NCBI GenBank assembly: GCA_000474255.1
Contig: BATO01000009.1
Coordinates: 1-64,000, forward strand
Source: Aquipseudomonas alcaligenes MRY13-0052
Lineage (GTDB): Bacteria; Pseudomonadota; Gammaproteobacteria; Pseudomonadales; Pseudomonadaceae
DNA: 64,000 nt
Direction: 5' to 3'
In this document: in pieces, positions 45,482 through 58,550 of the stretch
How positions within the stretch are numbered: position 1 is the stretch's first letter
Layout: the number at the start of each line of letters is the position of its first letter
Program-made: the position numbers and the translations under genes
The notes under the pieces: generated by a model
Told to the model about the DNA's origin: nothing
What the model saw: only the letters and a program-made list of their open reading frames with translations
The model's database searches: none

Positions 45482-45629
45482 CCTGAACCTATCGAGCGGC
45501 CCGCCCTCCCACTAAAGGTGTGACCTTCACCTCTTCATCCACCCGGGTTTTCACTTGGCCCAGGTGGATTTTTTTGGCTATGCCTGGATGTGCGCATCAC
45601 CACCGGTATGCGCCGCGGCTGGCGGCTTT

Positions 45630-45662
45630 CGTAGGATGGTGTAGAGCGAAGCGAAACCCATG
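45630..45662. repeat. Family E repeat
   Basis: A single copy with GTAGAGCGAAGCGAAACCCA, as at 20.5 kb. The gap 45482-45795 otherwise holds no supported gene. Confidence 0.75.
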
Positions 45663-45795
45663 GGTGGGCGTTCCAGGAATCCAGAAAGACGCTTCAAGCA
45701 CTGTTCTTGAGCCTTTTCATTGAATTCACAGCAGCGAACGCAGACAGAGCCATTTTTCTCCCACCTACAGGCATAGCCTGGGTGCGCCCCTGCCG

Positions 45796-46293
45796 TCAGC
45801 GCAGGCGCTTCCAGCTCGGTTCATCGCTCAGTGCGGGGTCATCGTGGGCGGCGAGGAACACCGGTAGGTCGCCCCGGGCGATCCACAGTTCGCCCTGCCA
45901 CTTCAAGGCGTTCACCGGGTGTTCGGCCCACACCATGTAGGCCCGCCGTGGCGTGGCCTCGTCGTCGCGGTGCTGGTCGTACAGGATGGGTACCACCTCT
46001 TCGCTGAGCCAGCGGCTGATGCCGCGATGCTCGGGGTGGTTGAAGCGGTACAGCAGGCGATAGGCACCGGCCTCGCTGATGGCCAGCACCTCCTCGCGGC
46101 CACCGCTGGCGTGGCGCAGCACCACGACACGGCGCTGGTGCGGGTCCACCAGGCGGGTCATGCAGTAGGGGCGCAGGGCGCCGATCAGGCGGGCGAAATC
46201 GTGGGCGACGAACCAGGGCTGGTTGTCGACCATCACGGTGCGCAGCTGGTGGTTGTGGCGTTGGAAAACGATGGGGGTGGATGCGTCATGCAT
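45796..46293 (-). CDS. BRO-N domain antirepressor-like protein
   Basis: A 165-residue protein whose N-terminal half (about 5-110) is a BRO-N domain: FQRHNHQLRTVMVDNQPWFVAHDFARLIG, ISEAGAYRLLYRF and RGISRWLSEEVVPIL. BRO-N proteins are DNA-binding or antirepressor proteins of phages and nucleoviruses. No other phage gene is near. The ribosome site is GGAG, eight bases before the ATG, and it is overlapped by the segment complementary to the putative C4 RNA upstream, so translation is probably antisense-controlled. Confidence 0.87.
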   Translation of the reverse strand: MHDASTPIVFQRHNHQLRTVMVDNQPWFVAHDFARLIGALRPYCMTRLVDPHQRRVVVLRHASGGREEVLAISEAGAYRLLYRFNHPEHRGISRWLSEEVVPILYDQHRDDEATPRRAYMVWAEHPVNALKWQGELWIARGDLPVFLAAHDDPALSDEPSWKRLR

Positions 46294-46301
46294 GGTGGAG
46301 C

Positions 46302-46339
46302 TCCAGTATGAATTGGAAGACTGCCACCCACGTCGTCAA
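46302..46339 (-). promoter_or_regulatory. C4 target sites in the BRO-N leader
   Basis: On the minus strand CATACTGGA (46302-46310) overlaps the GGAG ribosome site, and TTGACGA (46333-46339) lies further upstream. They are perfectly complementary to two unpaired segments of the putative C4 RNA: TCCAGTATG (46378-46386) and TCGTCAA (46366-46372). The order and position match sites a and b of the phage P1 ant leader. Confidence 0.65.
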
Positions 46340-46349
46340 ACATTAGGGT

Positions 46350-46425
46350 GGCAGACCGCGCAGGGTTGACGAACCGGCATACTGGAAACCGGCAGACCCG
46401 CGAGGGTCTCCCTGCGCGATCTGCC
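46350..46425 (-). ncRNA. Putative C4 antisense RNA controlling the BRO-N gene
   Basis: A 76-base segment closed by a 16-base stem (46350-46365 with 46410-46425, one G-U pair) that encloses two hairpins: AGACCC/GGGTCT (46394-46409) and CCGG/CCGG with an 11-base loop (46374-46392). Size, Y-shaped fold and position just upstream of an antirepressor-type gene match the C4 RNA family of phages P1/P7. Its loop and junction bear segments complementary to the BRO-N ribosome site and leader. Covariance scoring was not possible here. Confidence 0.7.
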
Positions 46426-46606
46426 ATAGAGCAGAGCAGCTAAAAACTGCATGCGCGCCGATGCCTGCAAAAAACGTCCGCCGTTTTTCGCATGCGCCTT
46501 GGCTACGCATTCGCGCCAGTATGTTCGGGTCGTCAAACCCGGCCGCGGGATTGACCGCGACCGGCGCAGGATAGGGAGCGAAGCGGAGGAGGGCAAGGGG
46601 CCGGGC
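46426..46606. other. Gap between the C4-like RNA and the kinase gene
   Basis: About 180 bases without a supported gene. The part next to the C4 element is locally A/T-rich (a run of A near 46481-46486 and TTTTT near 46492) and should hold the promoter for the C4/BRO-N transcript on the minus strand. GCATGCGC occurs twice. Confidence 0.5.
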
Positions 46607-49182
<2,576 letters not shown>

Positions 49183-49366
49183 GTCGTGGGTCAGGTTCCG
49201 CGCGTGGGCTGGTCAACAACTATGAGCGGCGAAGTCGGCCAGGCGTTCAGTCCATCTGCGCCTGAAGCGTGAGAAGAAAAGCAGCCGCGACGGCCGGCGG
49301 CAAGGCGGGGGAGCGGGGTTGCCCGACTGGTCTACCCTTTCCCTCTCTTGCAGAAGGACGAGACCG

Positions 49367-49579
49367 ATGGAAGACATTCGCCACACCGCCGTGAACGATG
49401 CCCTCTGGGTGGCCCTGGAGGCCGTGCTGGCTGCCGCCGTGGACGCGGGGCTGGACCGCGAACAGCTGGTTCGCGCGGCCAAGCGCGAAGCCGCCACCGG
49501 GTTGAGCGCCAATGCCGTGCAGGCGCCGGAGTTCATCGAACTGGCGGTGCTGCGCCGGCATATCGGCCCGAAGATCTGA
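49367..49579 (+). CDS. Small helical protein, 70 residues (paralogue of 35.0 kb gene)
   Basis: Same length and pattern as the protein at 35007-35219 (ALWVALEAVLAAAVDAGLDRE and C-terminal LRRHIG). The family is not recognised. AAGGA lies upstream of the ATG at 49367. It is divergent from the hybrid kinase gene. Predicted soluble and helical. Confidence 0.75.
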   Translation: MEDIRHTAVNDALWVALEAVLAAAVDAGLDREQLVRAAKREAATGLSANAVQAPEFIELAVLRRHIGPKI

Positions 49580-49603
49580 GCACCCACCGACGGGCGCCCG
49601 GGA

Positions 49604-50644
49604 TCAGTGCATGGTGGCGGCGTTGCGCTTGCGTTCCTGTTTGATGCGGTACATCTCGCGGTCGGCGCGCTTGATCGCTTCCTCCGCGTCGACGCCCTCG
49701 GGCAGCAGGGCCACCACGCCGGCGCTGGCACCGCAGTAGTCGATGCTGCTCTCGCCGCTCAAGGTGTAGTGCCCGACGGTGGCACTGGCCAGACGCTGTT
49801 GCAGGTGCGTGGCGGCACGGCTCATTTCGCTGGCCAGGTCCTGTTGCTCGCCACGCGGGCCCAGGGCCACGACGATGAACTCGTCCCCACCGGTGCGGCC
49901 GAGCATGTCGCTGGTGCGTAGGCCGTTCTGCAGGTTGGTGGCCACCTGGGTGAGGAACAGGTCCCCGGACTGGTGGCCGTGTTCGTCGTTGATGGCCTTG
50001 AAGCCATCGAGGTCCACCACCCCCACCAGCAGGTAGCGGTCCTCGCGCCGGGCCAGGGCCAGCAGGCGCGGAATCTCCGCGAGGATGGCGCGGCGGTTGT
50101 AGAGCCCCGTCAGCGCATCGGTCAGGGCCAGCCGGGCCAGCTCCGCATTGGTGCTTTGCAACTGCTCCACGAGGATTTCCCGCTCCAGGGAAAAGCTCAG
50201 CAGGCCGGACATCAGCAACAGTGTCGGTTCCACTTCCGGCGCGCGCGCCATCTGGCTGGCGCTGGCCGCACACACGGTGCCCAGCAGCCGACCGTCGCGG
50301 GCCCGCAGCGGAGCACTGACATAGGTGCGGATGCCCAGCGCCTTGGCCGCCTCGGAGTCCCCCCAGCATTCGGAGACATCGTCCGAATACAGGCGGTTCT
50401 CATCGAGCGCGCGTTTGCACAGGGTGTCTCCCCAGGGCACGGCGAGCCCTTCGGGAATCTCCATATCCCCCGCGTTGCGGGCGAACTCCACCCGCTGGAC
50501 GCCGGCATCGAGGTCGATGGTGGTGAGGTAGGTGGATTCCATCCCGGTGACCTTGCTGAGCAATGTCAGCAACGGACGAGTGAGTTGCTCGACCGTCTTG
50601 GCGTCGGGAACGGTTTCAGAAAGCAGAGACAGTAGGTTTTCCAT
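49604..50644 (-). CDS. GAF-GGDEF diguanylate cyclase
   Basis: Cytosolic c-di-GMP synthase, about 346 residues. A GAF domain (about 20-165) with VPWGDTLCKRAL and YVSAPLRARDGRLLGTVC precedes the GGDEF domain (about 185-340) with RTGGDEFIV and an RTSD inhibitory site five residues before it. The ATG at 50644 is used; a TTG at 50686 lies directly against a GGAGG, which is too close to serve it. It is convergent with the 70-residue gene. Confidence 0.88.
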   Translation of the reverse strand: MENLLSLLSETVPDAKTVEQLTRPLLTLLSKVTGMESTYLTTIDLDAGVQRVEFARNAGDMEIPEGLAVPWGDTLCKRALDENRLYSDDVSECWGDSEAAKALGIRTYVSAPLRARDGRLLGTVCAASASQMARAPEVEPTLLLMSGLLSFSLEREILVEQLQSTNAELARLALTDALTGLYNRRAILAEIPRLLALARREDRYLLVGVVDLDGFKAINDEHGHQSGDLFLTQVATNLQNGLRTSDMLGRTGGDEFIVVALGPRGEQQDLASEMSRAATHLQQRLASATVGHYTLSGESSIDYCGASAGVVALLPEGVDAEEAIKRADREMYRIKQERKRNAATMH

Positions 50645-50808
50645 GCTGAACTTCACTGGCGCATGACAGCGAGAATTGTTGCTCAACCTCCTTCCCGGTG
50701 AGTAGCTCCGTAATGCCGCGGTCTTCGAATATGCAGATTAGTCGACTTTTCCAGCGGCTTCGCTTGGTGTCGACCAACGACAGAACTCGGCCCCGCGGCG
50801 GGCTCCCC

Positions 50809-51054
50809 TGTGGGAGCGGCTTCAGCCGCGAAAGACTTGCCGCCGGCACTTGGCTGCGAGTGGCCGGAGGCTTGATCGCGAATGAATTCGCTCCCACGAG
50901 GTGGGCTGCGAGATCGTTTGGTGGATGAGAAGAGCGCCATCCACTCTACGCACCGGTCGGCACCCTGGTTCGGGTTGGGCACGGCGCCGTCGGTTGGCGC
51001 TGAGCGCAGCGAGGCCCAACGGAGCGATGCTGGGCCTAACCGTAGACGCGCCTT
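50809..51054. repeat. Repeat cassette A-C-B, copy 1
   Basis: A 246-base unit of family A (50809-50897), family C (50920-50949) and family B (50989-51020) joined by unique linkers. A second copy follows directly. The two fill most of the 638-base gene-free stretch 50645-51282, in which no gene is supported. Confidence 0.88.
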
Positions 51055-51284
51055 TGTGGGAGCGGCTTCAGCCGCGAAAGACTTGCCGCCGGCACTTGGC
51101 TGCGAGTGGCCGGAGGCTTAATCGCGAATGAATTCGCTCCCACGAGGTGGGCATGCATGTGGGCTGCAAGGCCGCCTGGTGGATGAAAAAAGCGTCATCC
51201 ACCCTACGCACCGGTCGGCACCATGGTTCGGGCTGGGCACAGCGCCGTAGGTTGGCGCCGAGCGCAGCGAGGCCCAACGGTGCT
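51055..51284. repeat. Repeat cassette A-C-B, copy 2
   Basis: A tandem copy of the preceding unit: family A (51055-51143, one base different over the first 75), family C (51178-51207) and family B (51247-51278). The linkers have diverged more than the palindromes. It ends at the stop codon of the M24 peptidase gene. Confidence 0.88.
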
Positions 51285-51945
51285 AGGCCAACAGATCCTC
51301 GTAGAACGCACCGAAGGGCCGCTGCGGGTGGGCCAGCTGGATTTCCAGGATCCACAGGCCGACGTTGGGGCAGGCGGCGAAGTCGCCCAGGTCGCCCGCG
51401 CGGTAGATGGCGTGGGGGAAGTCGCTGACGCGGTGGCCCTTGATGTCGAGGTTGAGCACCCAGCCCATGGCCTCGGCCTGTTCGGCGGCGTAGCGGTACA
51501 GCTCCTGGCCGGCCACCTGTTCTTCGCGCCAGTAGCGCTCGACCTGGTCGAAGAGGGTCTTGCAGGCGGCGGCGCAGGCCAGCATCTCGGGGTCATTGCC
51601 GGTGGTGAAGGTGGCGCCGGCGTCGCCTTCATGGCCGTCCCACACCGCGCCCAGGTCGATGAAATAGATGTCGTGCTCGCCGAGTCGCAGGTCGCCGTCG
51701 GAGCGCTGCTTGAAGGTCTTCAGGGTGTTGGCGCCGAAGCGGATCAGCAGCGGGTGCCAGATGCGCTGCATGCCCAGGTCGGTGAGCACCTGCTTGCCGA
51801 GGGCGGTGGCCTCGGATTCCAGCATGCCGGGGCGAATCAGCTCCGAGAGCTGTTCGATGGCGCGCCAGGTCATGCTCTGCGCGTACTTCATGGCGTCCAG
51901 GCTGTAGAGCTCGCTCACGGCTTCCTTCGCTGCTGATGCAGTCAT
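51283..51945 (-). CDS. M24-family (methionine aminopeptidase-like) metallopeptidase
   Basis: Peptidase M24 or creatinase-fold protein, 220 residues. The metal ligands fit DLGAVWDGHEGDAGATFT (first and second Asp), DIKGHRVSDFPH (His) and ILEIQLAHP (Glu); a final Glu is less clear. No N-terminal creatinase domain is present. The start ATG at 51945 has GGAGG eight bases upstream. The substrate is unknown. The gene ends exactly at a family B repeat. Confidence 0.82.
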   Translation of the reverse strand: MTASAAKEAVSELYSLDAMKYAQSMTWRAIEQLSELIRPGMLESEATALGKQVLTDLGMQRIWHPLLIRFGANTLKTFKQRSDGDLRLGEHDIYFIDLGAVWDGHEGDAGATFTTGNDPEMLACAAACKTLFDQVERYWREEQVAGQELYRYAAEQAEAMGWVLNLDIKGHRVSDFPHAIYRAGDLGDFAACPNVGLWILEIQLAHPQRPFGAFYEDLLA

Positions 51946-52153
51946 TCTTGCCCTCCAAGGCTGTATCGGCACGGTACCGAAGCGCAGTATTAAATTTTAT
52001 ACAGCGATGCCGATCAATGCTCAGTTGCGAACGGCCGGAGCGGTACACTTTGCCTTGCCCGCACCTCGGGTGCTGCTGTGCGTCGCAGGCCAAACGGGGT
52101 CGCCAGGCTCTATAGTTGCGGCCATCCCCGCCGTACCTGCCGAGCCCTATCCG

Positions 52154-53071
52154 ATGATCACGCGCCCCCAGAATCCTTCGATCCCGGTCCTGCTGTTCTC
52201 CCTCAAGGGGTCGATCATCCCGGCCATCTGGCGCAAGGTGCTGTTCACCGTGCTGATCAGCTCGGTGGTGGTGGCCACCCACGGCACGCTCTACCACTAC
52301 AAGGTGATCCTTACCGCCACGCCCTTCACCCTCTGGGGGCTGACCCTGGCGATCTTCCTCGGCTTCAGGAACACCGTGGCCTACCAGCGCTTCTGGGAGG
52401 CGCGCACGCTGTGGGGCGAGCTGCTGATCGTCACCCGCAACCTGACCCGCCAGCTGCTGAGCCTGACCCCGGCCATGGCGCCAACCGAGCGCCGCCGGCT
52501 GGTGGATGCGCTGGCCGCCTTCAGCCACGCGTTGCGCGACCACCTGCGTGGCGGTGGCGACGGTGCCGACGTGCAGCGCCTGCTGGACGAGCCCACCCGC
52601 GCGCAACTGGCCGGCAAGGGCAACGTGCCCAGCGCGCTGCTGGGCCTGATCGGCCAGCGGGTGATGGCGGCGAGCCGCGAGGCGGGGGCGGGGGAGATGG
52701 TCCAGGCCACCCTCGACGAGCAACTGACCCGGTTGTCCTACGTGCTGGGCGGCTGCGAGCGCATCAAGAACACGCCCATCCCCTATCCCTACATCCTCAT
52801 GCTGCACCGCATCGTTCACGTGTACTGCTTCCTGCTGCCGTTCTGCCTGGTGGACGCCATCGGCTGGTTCACGCCCTTCGCGGTCTGCGTGCTGGCGTAC
52901 ACCTTCTTCGGCCTGGACGCCCTGGGCGACCAGATCTCCGACCCCTTCGACACCCAGCCCAACGACCTGCCGCTGAATGCCATGTGCCGCAACATCGAGA
53001 TCACGGTGCTGGAGTTGCTGGACGAGCCGGCGCCCGAGCCGGAGCAGCCGATCAAGGGCGTGCTGCTCTGA
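52154..53071 (+). CDS. Bestrophin-family chloride channel-like protein
   Basis: Inner-membrane channel-like protein (UPF0187/YneE), 305 residues. Family motifs are SLKGSIIPAIWRKVLF at the N-terminus, LAIFLGFRNTVAYQRFWEAR, and FGLDALGDQISDPFDTQPNDLPL in the C-terminal part. Four hydrophobic segments are visible. Bacterial relatives conduct sodium or chloride. A longer upstream frame lacks the family start. Confidence 0.9.
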   Translation: MITRPQNPSIPVLLFSLKGSIIPAIWRKVLFTVLISSVVVATHGTLYHYKVILTATPFTLWGLTLAIFLGFRNTVAYQRFWEARTLWGELLIVTRNLTRQLLSLTPAMAPTERRRLVDALAAFSHALRDHLRGGGDGADVQRLLDEPTRAQLAGKGNVPSALLGLIGQRVMAASREAGAGEMVQATLDEQLTRLSYVLGGCERIKNTPIPYPYILMLHRIVHVYCFLLPFCLVDAIGWFTPFAVCVLAYTFFGLDALGDQISDPFDTQPNDLPLNAMCRNIEITVLELLDEPAPEPEQPIKGVLL

Positions 53072-53096
53072 CTCCGGCGTCGTTCAGCTACCGGCC

Positions 53097-53435
53097 TCAG
53101 GCCGTCTGCTCGAAGGCCTCCAGGGCACGCAGCGAGTAGATGTAGGCGGCGCCGGCATTGAGCGAGATGGCGGTGGCCAGGGCCTGGGCCAGTTCGGCCT
53201 CGGTGGCGCCGGCCTTGCGTGCGGCCTCGGCGTGCACGCCGATGCAGCCGTCGCAGCGGGTGGTGATGGCCACGGCCATGGCGATCAGTTCGCGGGTCTT
53301 GGCGTCCAGTGCGTCGCCATCGCTGGCGGCGGCACCCAGGGCCTGGTAGGCGGCGAGCATCTTGGGATGGGACTTGCCGAGCTTGCCGAAGGCTTTTTTA
53401 ACGGCGGGAACGTAGTCGGACCAGTTGAACAGCAT
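53097..53435 (-). CDS. AhpD-like carboxymuconolactone decarboxylase family protein
   Basis: A 112-residue helical protein with the redox motif RCDGCIGVH (Cys-x-x-Cys with following His) and EAELAQALATAISLNAGAAY. Such proteins reduce peroxides or act as thiol redox partners. AGGAGAAG precedes the ATG at 53435. It is divergent from the AraC-type gene, a common arrangement for regulator and target. Confidence 0.9.
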   Translation of the reverse strand: MLFNWSDYVPAVKKAFGKLGKSHPKMLAAYQALGAAASDGDALDAKTRELIAMAVAITTRCDGCIGVHAEAARKAGATEAELAQALATAISLNAGAAYIYSLRALEAFEQTA

Positions 53436-53548
53436 GATGGCTTCTCCTAGCTTTGCACGGGGCCGGTAATCGGCCGGTGAGGAGAGTGTCCCGCTGGCGC
53501 GCTCCCGGCGTTTTGCATTCCTGCCCATCCCTTTGCCGAAACGTCCCA

Positions 53549-54460
53549 ATGCATGCATTCGACCACCTGATCGACCTGGCCAACCTGCGTGGCGTGCTGG
53601 ACCTGCGCTGCCAGCTGCACGGCAACTGGGCCCTGGACCACCCACGCCTGCCGGCGGGCCAGGCCAGCTACCACATCCTGCTGCGCGGCGAGTGCCGCCT
53701 GGAACTCGCCGGCCAGCCGCCCCGACGCCTGCGCGCGGGGGAGATCCTGCTGCTGCCGCGTAGCGACTCCCACCTATTGCAGGCAGACCAGACGGGGCGC
53801 GTGCGCCCCCCGCCGCCCCCGTACCAAGAGCCCGGGCGCATCCCGCTGCTGCGCATCGGCCAGGGCGGGGAGGGCTTCGAGATGCTCTGCGGGCGCATCC
53901 ACTACAGCCCGGGTGCGACCCTGCTGGAGGCGCTGCCGGATGTGCTGGTGGTGCCGGCCGGGGAGGCCATGCAGGGCCGGCTGGCCGCCGTGGTGGAACT
54001 GATGCGCCTGGAAGCTGAGGGCGAGGAGGTGGCCAACCAGGCGATGGTCGATGGACTGTCGGTGATCCTCTTCACCCTGGTGATGCGCGCCTACCTGCAG
54101 GAGCAGCATGAATTGCCGGGAATCTTCGCCCTGCTGCGCGACCGGCGCCTGGGCAAGGCGGCGCTGGCGCTGCTGGCGGACCTCTCGCGGGAGTGGCCGG
54201 TGAAGGCCCTGGCGGCCGAGGCGAACATGTCCCGCTCCAGCTTCATGCGCAGCTTCACCCAGCTCGCCGGCACCTCGCCCGGCGCCCTGGTCACGCGCCT
54301 GCGCCTGGAGCGTGCGCAACAGTTGCTGCTGGGCACGGCGATGAGCATCGGCGCCATCGCCCTGGAGGTCGGCTACCCGAGCCAGGCCTCCTTCAGCCGC
54401 GTGTTCCGCCAGCACCTCGGCGAATCGCCCGCAGCGTTCAGGCAGCGCAAGCGCGGGTAA
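53549..54460 (+). CDS. AraC-family regulator with Cupin_6 domain
   Basis: Transcription factor of 303 residues. The N-terminal cupin domain (about 8-180; HILLRGECRLEL, GEILLLPRSDSH) is typical of regulators of AhpD-like or reductase genes, and a GHI-type C-terminal double helix-turn-helix follows (about 205-300; MSRSSFMRSF, GYPSQASFSRVFRQHLG). It probably controls the divergent AhpD-like gene 113 bases away. Confidence 0.9.
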   Translation: MHAFDHLIDLANLRGVLDLRCQLHGNWALDHPRLPAGQASYHILLRGECRLELAGQPPRRLRAGEILLLPRSDSHLLQADQTGRVRPPPPPYQEPGRIPLLRIGQGGEGFEMLCGRIHYSPGATLLEALPDVLVVPAGEAMQGRLAAVVELMRLEAEGEEVANQAMVDGLSVILFTLVMRAYLQEQHELPGIFALLRDRRLGKAALALLADLSREWPVKALAAEANMSRSSFMRSFTQLAGTSPGALVTRLRLERAQQLLLGTAMSIGAIALEVGYPSQASFSRVFRQHLGESPAAFRQRKRG

Positions 54461-54487
54461 GCGGGCCTGGGGCCGCTGGGTATCTCC

Positions 54488-54574
54488 TGTGGGAGCGGCT
54501 TCAGCCGCGAAAGACCTCCAGTAGGCACCCGGTTGGGAATGGCCGGATGCGCCATCACGAATGAACTCGCCCAC
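54488..54574. repeat. Family A repeat (degenerate)
   Basis: TGTGGGAGCGGCTTCAGCCG at one end and CGAATGAACTCGCCCAC at the other. A poorly conserved family E-like segment (GGTGGCGTAGAGCGCAGC) follows near 54615. No gene lies in 54461-54750. Confidence 0.75.
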
Positions 54575-54750
54575 GACGGGTATGGCAGCGGTGTTGTCTG
54601 GGGCACCTTCGCAGGGTGGCGTAGAGCGCAGCACACACGTGCAATCCCACTGTTATCCGAGGAGGGGATAGTGCGGGCTGCGGGCTTGAGCGGTTGCGCA
54701 TAGCCCGCTCCAGCACCACCTATCCCAACAACGTTCAACTGGAGGTTTGC

Positions 54751-55569
54751 ATGACCACGTTCTTAACCCGTGATGGCACCGAGCTCTATTACAAGGATTG
54801 GGGCAGCGGCAAGCCCGTGCTGTTCAGCCATGGCTGGCCGCTGGATGCCGACATGTGGGAATACCAGATGCAGTACCTGAGCAGCCGCGGCTACCGCACC
54901 ATCGCCTTCGACCGCCGTGGCTTCGGTCGCTCCAGCCAGCCGTGGAATGGCTACGACTACGACACCTTCGCCGACGACATCGCCCAACTGATCGAGCACC
55001 TGGGCCTGCAGGACGTGACCCTGGTGGGCTTCTCCATGGGCGGTGGCGACGTCAGCCGCTACATCGGCCGCCACGGCACCGGCCGGGTCGCCAAGCTGGC
55101 GCTGCTGGGCGCGGTGACGCCGATCTTCGGCAAGACCGCCGACCACCCGCAGGGCGTCGACCAGGCGGTGTTCGACGGCATCAAGGCCGGCCTGCTGCAG
55201 GACCGCGCGCAGTTCATCGCCGACTTCGCCGCGCCGTTCTACGGCATCAACCACGGCCAGCAGGTTTCCCAGGGTGTACTCACCCAGACCCTGAACATCG
55301 CCTTGCTGGCGTCGCTCAAGGGCACTATCGACTGCGTGACCGCCTTCGCCGGCACCGACTTCCGTGGCGACCTGGCCAAGGTCGATGTACCCACCCTGGT
55401 GATCCATGGCGACGACGACCAGATCGTGCCCCTGGAGGCCACCGGCAAGCTGGCGGCGGAGCTGATCCCCGGTGCCGAGCTCAAGGTCTACGCCGGCGCA
55501 CCGCATGGCTTCGCCGTGACCCACGCGGAGCAATTGAACGAAGACCTGCTGGCCTTCCTCGCGCAGTAG
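54751..55569 (+). CDS. Alpha/beta hydrolase (non-haem chloroperoxidase-like)
   Basis: A 272-residue hydrolase of the perhydrolase/esterase group. The catalytic triad fits Ser in GFSMGGGDVSRY, Asp in HGDDDQIVPLE and His in APHGFAVTH. The early FSHGWPLDADMWEYQM and FDRRGFGRSSQPW are characteristic. TGGAGG precedes the ATG. The proximity to katG is suggestive of peroxide metabolism but not proof. Confidence 0.92.
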   Translation: MTTFLTRDGTELYYKDWGSGKPVLFSHGWPLDADMWEYQMQYLSSRGYRTIAFDRRGFGRSSQPWNGYDYDTFADDIAQLIEHLGLQDVTLVGFSMGGGDVSRYIGRHGTGRVAKLALLGAVTPIFGKTADHPQGVDQAVFDGIKAGLLQDRAQFIADFAAPFYGINHGQQVSQGVLTQTLNIALLASLKGTIDCVTAFAGTDFRGDLAKVDVPTLVIHGDDDQIVPLEATGKLAAELIPGAELKVYAGAPHGFAVTHAEQLNEDLLAFLAQ

Positions 55570-55584
55570 TTACACCGCTTCGAA

Positions 55585-55619
55585 CATCGGCTCCGCGCCA
55601 GTAGGGCGTGGAGCCGATG
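55585..55619 (+). terminator. Hairpin after the hydrolase gene
   Basis: A perfect ten-base stem CATCGGCTCC/GGAGCCGATG 15 bases after the stop, with no T-run. Probable transcript end. Confidence 0.5.
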
Positions 55620-55652
55620 AGCCTGATGGACCCGATCGGATGCTGGCGGCTG

Positions 55653-55689
55653 ACAGAGCCAGGCTATCGACCCCCAATGCTCGCTCTAT
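55653..55689 (+). promoter_or_regulatory. OxyR-like site upstream of katG
   Basis: Four tetramers at exact 11-base steps: ACAG (55653), CTAT (55664), CAAT (55675), CTAT (55686), compared with ATAG-N7-CTAT-N7-ATAG-N7-CTAT. Two match fully, one in three of four positions, one poorly. It lies about 220 bases ahead of the katG start. The gap 55570-55911 shows no gene. Confidence 0.45.
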
Positions 55690-55755
55690 TAGACCTCCGG
55701 TGCAGGGGGTCTAGTCTTGATCTGGCGTTGGGCTTGGACCGACGCCAACTGATGA

Positions 55756-58176
<2,421 letters not shown>

Positions 58177-58196
58177 TCCACCCCCCGGGCTGAACC

Positions 58197-58222
58197 ACGG
58201 CGCCTCCTTCGGGAGGCGTCGT
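58197..58222 (+). terminator. Hairpin after katG with UUCG loop
   Basis: CGCCTCC-TTCG-GGAGGCG with short flanking ACG/CGT pairing, 20 bases after the stop. A very stable tetraloop hairpin without a T-run. Confidence 0.55.
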
Positions 58223-58357
58223 GCATTCAAGGCTGTCATCTCTGTACGGAGCACGGTGTTTTCGTAGGGTGGGCCGGGCGGCGTTCCGCTTCAGCCCACC
58301 GGTGCGCACGCAAGCCCGCGTGTATGGGGCGGGTGGCGTGCCGGATCCGACTCCGCC

Positions 58358-58528
58358 TGGTGGATGAAAAAAGCGCCATCCACCCTACACAACGGTCATG
58401 CCTGAGCGGTGGCACAGCTCCGTAGGGCGGGTGAAACCCGCGTGGTGGGCGTGCCGGGGTGTCGGGTTTCACCCGACCTACAAGGGGCTCGGTGCTGTAG
58501 GTTGGCGCCGAGCGCAGCGAGGCCCAAC
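58358..58528. repeat. Repeat cluster C-D-B
   Basis: Family C (58358-58389), family D (58421-58482, GTAGGGCGGGTGAAACCCGC to CACCCGACCTAC) and family B (58497-58528) occupy most of the 374-base gap after katG. No gene is supported. Confidence 0.85.
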
Positions 58529-58550
58529 GGTGCGGTGTTCGGTTCCCCCT

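Noticed and set aside
45520-45723. A 67-codon frame between the PLDc_N and BRO-N genes
   Set aside because: It runs through a family E repeat and has no ribosome site or coding character.
50809-51284. Possible CRISPR array
   Set aside because: Only two units of about 240 bases made of palindromic dispersed repeats; no short direct repeats with regular spacers and no cas genes.
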